Assembly (NCBI GenBank): GCA_045599805.1
Contig: JAZRWQ010000017.1
Location: 1 to 6,393 of the forward strand
Reading direction: 5' to 3'
Length of the DNA stretch: 6,393 nucleotides
From: JAZRWQ01 sp045599805
GTDB lineage: Bacteria > Bacillota > Clostridia > Oscillospirales > UMGS1783
Part shown: positions 4,619 through 6,393 of the stretch, one piece after another
Layout of the letters: every line of letters starts with the position of its first letter
Position numbering within the stretch: the stretch's first letter is position 1
Position numbers and translations under genes: made by a program
Notes under the pieces: generated by a model
The model's input: the letters and a program-made list of their open reading frames with translations, nothing else
Told to the model about the DNA's origin: nothing
Database searches by the model: none

Positions 4619-6393
4619 CTTATCTTGGCGCCGTTTTCAATGTCTTCGTCGCCGAGCATGATAAGATGTATGCCGCCGTCTTTATTTTCAGCGGCAAGAA
4701 GCATACCGTTGCTGTCAACGCCTCTTAATTTTACCGGCTTTAAGTTTTCAACAACGATAACTTTTTTACCGATAAGCTCTTCGGGCTTATAGTATTTTGC
4801 AATGCCGGAAATTATCTGTCTTTCTTCACCGATATCGACAATGGACTTCAAAAGCTTGTCGCTCTTTGCGACCGGCTCGCAGGCTTTGATAGTGCCTACG
4901 GTAAGGCTTACCTTTGCAAAATCCTCAATATCTATAAGGCTTACGGTGTTTGCCTTTTCTTCTTCCTTGGGAGCAGATTTCTTTTCCTTTTCAGCGGCCT
5001 CTGCGGCAAGAGCTTCCATTTCCTTCGCAATATCAATACGCGGGAAAAGGGGCATAGATGTGGAAATCACCGTGTCTGCGGGCAGCTTGCCGAATTCCTT
5101 TGCGCTGTCCCATGCCATTAGTGCTTCGTCTTTAACGCCCAGCAGCTCAAACATTTTGGGAGAGGTGGAGGGCAGGAACGGAGTGATCAAAACCGCGGTT
5201 ATTCTCAGCACTTCACACAAATTGTAAAGAACTGCGGCAAGTCTGGGCTTGTCATCTTCATTCTTTGCAAGTACCCATGGGGTCGTCTCATCGATGTATT
5301 TATTGGCTCTGGATATAAGCTTCCATATTTCGGTAAGCGCATTTGAGTAAAGCAGATTATCCATATTTTCTTCAACTGCACTTATAACGCTTGTGCATAG
5401 GTCGGATAATTCCTTGTCAATCGGCTCGGCTTTCTTTTCTGCGGGAATATTTGCGCCGAAATATTTGTTTACCATTGCGGTAGTGCGCGACAAAAGGTTT
5501 CCGAGATCGTTTGCAAGGTCGGAATTGATGCGGTTAAAGAGTGCCTCGTTGGTATAAGAGCCGTCGCTTCCGAAAGGAATTTCGCGAAGCAGATAGTATC
5601 TTATTGCGTCAACGCCATATCTGTTGCAGAGTATTTCAGGATCAACAACATTGCCTACCGATTTGGACATCTTGCCGCCGTCAATAAGCAGCCAGCCGTG
5701 TCCGAATACCTTCTTTGGCAAAGGCAGCTCAAGAGACATAAGCATTGCGGGCCAGATAATGGTATGGAATCTTACGATTTCTTTGCCTACGAGATGAACG
5801 TCAACCGGCCAATATTTTTCATAATCGTTATATTTGTCGTTGCCGTAGCCTAATGCGGTGATATAGTTTGTGAGCGCATCAAGCCATACGTATACGACAT
5901 GCTTGGGATCGAAGGTAACGGGAATGCCCCAGTCAAAGGATGTACGGGAAACGCAAAGGTCATCAAGACCGGGCTTTATGAAGTTGTTTACCATTTCATT
6001 AAGACGGCTCTGCGGCTGAATGAAATCGGGATGCTCATCATAATACTTTAAAAGCTTATCCTGATATTTGGAAAGCTTGAAGAAGTATGCTTCTTCCTTT
6101 GCCTTTTCAACGGGTCTGCCGCAGTCGGGGCACTTGCCGTCAACTGCCTGAGTTTCCGTCCAGAAAGATTCGCAGGGTGAGCAGTAAAGACCTTCATAAA
6201 AGCCTTTGTAAATGTCGCCCTTGTCGTACATCGTTTTAAACATCTTCTGTACGCTTTCAACGTGATAATCGTCGGTAGTGCGTACGAATCTGTCGTTGCT
6301 TATGTTAAGAAGGCTCCACAGCTTTTTAATGCCGACAAGCATATTGTCAACATACTGCTGGGGTGTAACGCCGGCATCTATCGCCTTGCGCTG
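4615..6393 (-). CDS. metG: Methionyl-tRNA synthetase, N-terminus outside window
   Basis: The frame is open through the right edge and yields the last 592 residues of a class I synthetase that charges tRNA-Met with methionine in the cytoplasm. An in-frame ATG at 6342 is internal, because 17 upstream codons still encode family sequence (GVTPQQYVDN). The HIGH motif, some 50-60 residues further upstream, is missing. Visible are a four-cysteine knuckle (CSPC at 6183-6172, CPDC at 6132-6121), the VYVWLDALTNY block, and KMSKS (5673-5659) in GGKMSKSVGN. Then come the helical anticodon-binding domain, a charged Glu/Lys/Ala linker, and a C-terminal OB-fold tRNA-binding domain of the Trbp111/EMAP type (about 4940-4618, with VGTI and NGMLLAAE). 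That added domain also mediates dimerisation in the family. The stop overlaps the tatD start by four bases. The four Cys suggest a bound zinc ion. A full-length protein of about 650 residues is expected. Confidence 0.96.
   Translation of the reverse strand, partial: QRKAIDAGVTPQQYVDNMLVGIKKLWSLLNISNDRFVRTTDDYHVESVQKMFKTMYDKGDIYKGFYEGLYCSPCESFWTETQAVDGKCPDCGRPVEKAKEEAYFFKLSKYQDKLLKYYDEHPDFIQPQSRLNEMVNNFIKPGLDDLCVSRTSFDWGIPVTFDPKHVVYVWLDALTNYITALGYGNDKYNDYEKYWPVDVHLVGKEIVRFHTIIWPAMLMSLELPLPKKVFGHGWLLIDGGKMSKSVGNVVDPEILCNRYGVDAIRYYLLREIPFGSDGSYTNEALFNRINSDLANDLGNLLSRTTAMVNKYFGANIPAEKKAEPIDKELSDLCTSVISAVEENMDNLLYSNALTEIWKLISRANKYIDETTPWVLAKNEDDKPRLAAVLYNLCEVLRITAVLITPFLPSTSPKMFELLGVKDEALMAWDSAKEFGKLPADTVISTSMPLFPRIDIAKEMEALAAEAAEKEKKSAPKEEEKANTVSLIDIEDFAKVSLTVGTIKACEPVAKSDKLLKSIVDIGEERQIISGIAKYYKPEELIGKKVIVVENLKPVKLRGVDSNGMLLAAENKDGGIHLIMLGDEDIENGAKIR

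Noticed and set aside
6048..6260. Open frame of 70 codons on the - strand within metG
   Set aside because: It is an out-of-frame shadow of the metG zinc-knuckle region, where the metG frame carries all the conserved residues.

Overview
The window looks like chromosomal DNA of an anaerobic member of the Clostridia (Firmicutes). The clues are strong AAGGAG/GGAGG ribosome-binding sites, consensus sigma-A-type promoters in AT-rich spacers, moderate overall GC, and the metG-tatD pair in the order known from Firmicutes. The species cannot be read from the sequence. There is no RNA gene, CRISPR array, insertion sequence or phage gene, and no frameshift in any of the main genes.

Layout. (1) Bases 1-402: the 3' end of dnaJ (+), closed by a strong hairpin. 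(2) Bases 401-571 (-): a 56-residue one-pass membrane protein, converging on the dnaJ terminator. (3) Bases 572-700: a divergent promoter region of 129 bases. (4) Bases 701-3809 (+): three co-directional genes, namely a DUF1015 protein, a divergent ROK-family sugar kinase homologue, and an unusual deoxyribose-phosphate aldolase (deoC). A promoter lies upstream of the first gene and a second, near-consensus one between the first and second genes. A hairpin terminator follows deoC. (5) Bases 3845-6393 (-): tatD and the 3' nine-tenths of metG, joined by an ATGA overlap and converging on the deoC terminator.

The best lead is DeoC. Its catalytic core looks intact (D121, K183, K212), but it carries about 35 extra N-terminal residues. 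These comprise an amphipathic helix and a linker, the architecture of bacterial-microcompartment encapsulation peptides. It also has a C-terminal tail with a perfect CX2CX2CX3CP motif, as in [4Fe-4S] ferredoxins, followed by a terminal Tyr. Together these suggest a targeted and possibly redox-sensitive aldolase in deoxyribose or nucleoside salvage. No shell-protein gene lies in the window, so the microcompartment link is inference.

The ROK protein could supply a phosphorylated sugar to the same pathway, but its substrate cannot be predicted because key ROK residues differ. metG, tatD and dnaJ are housekeeping genes.
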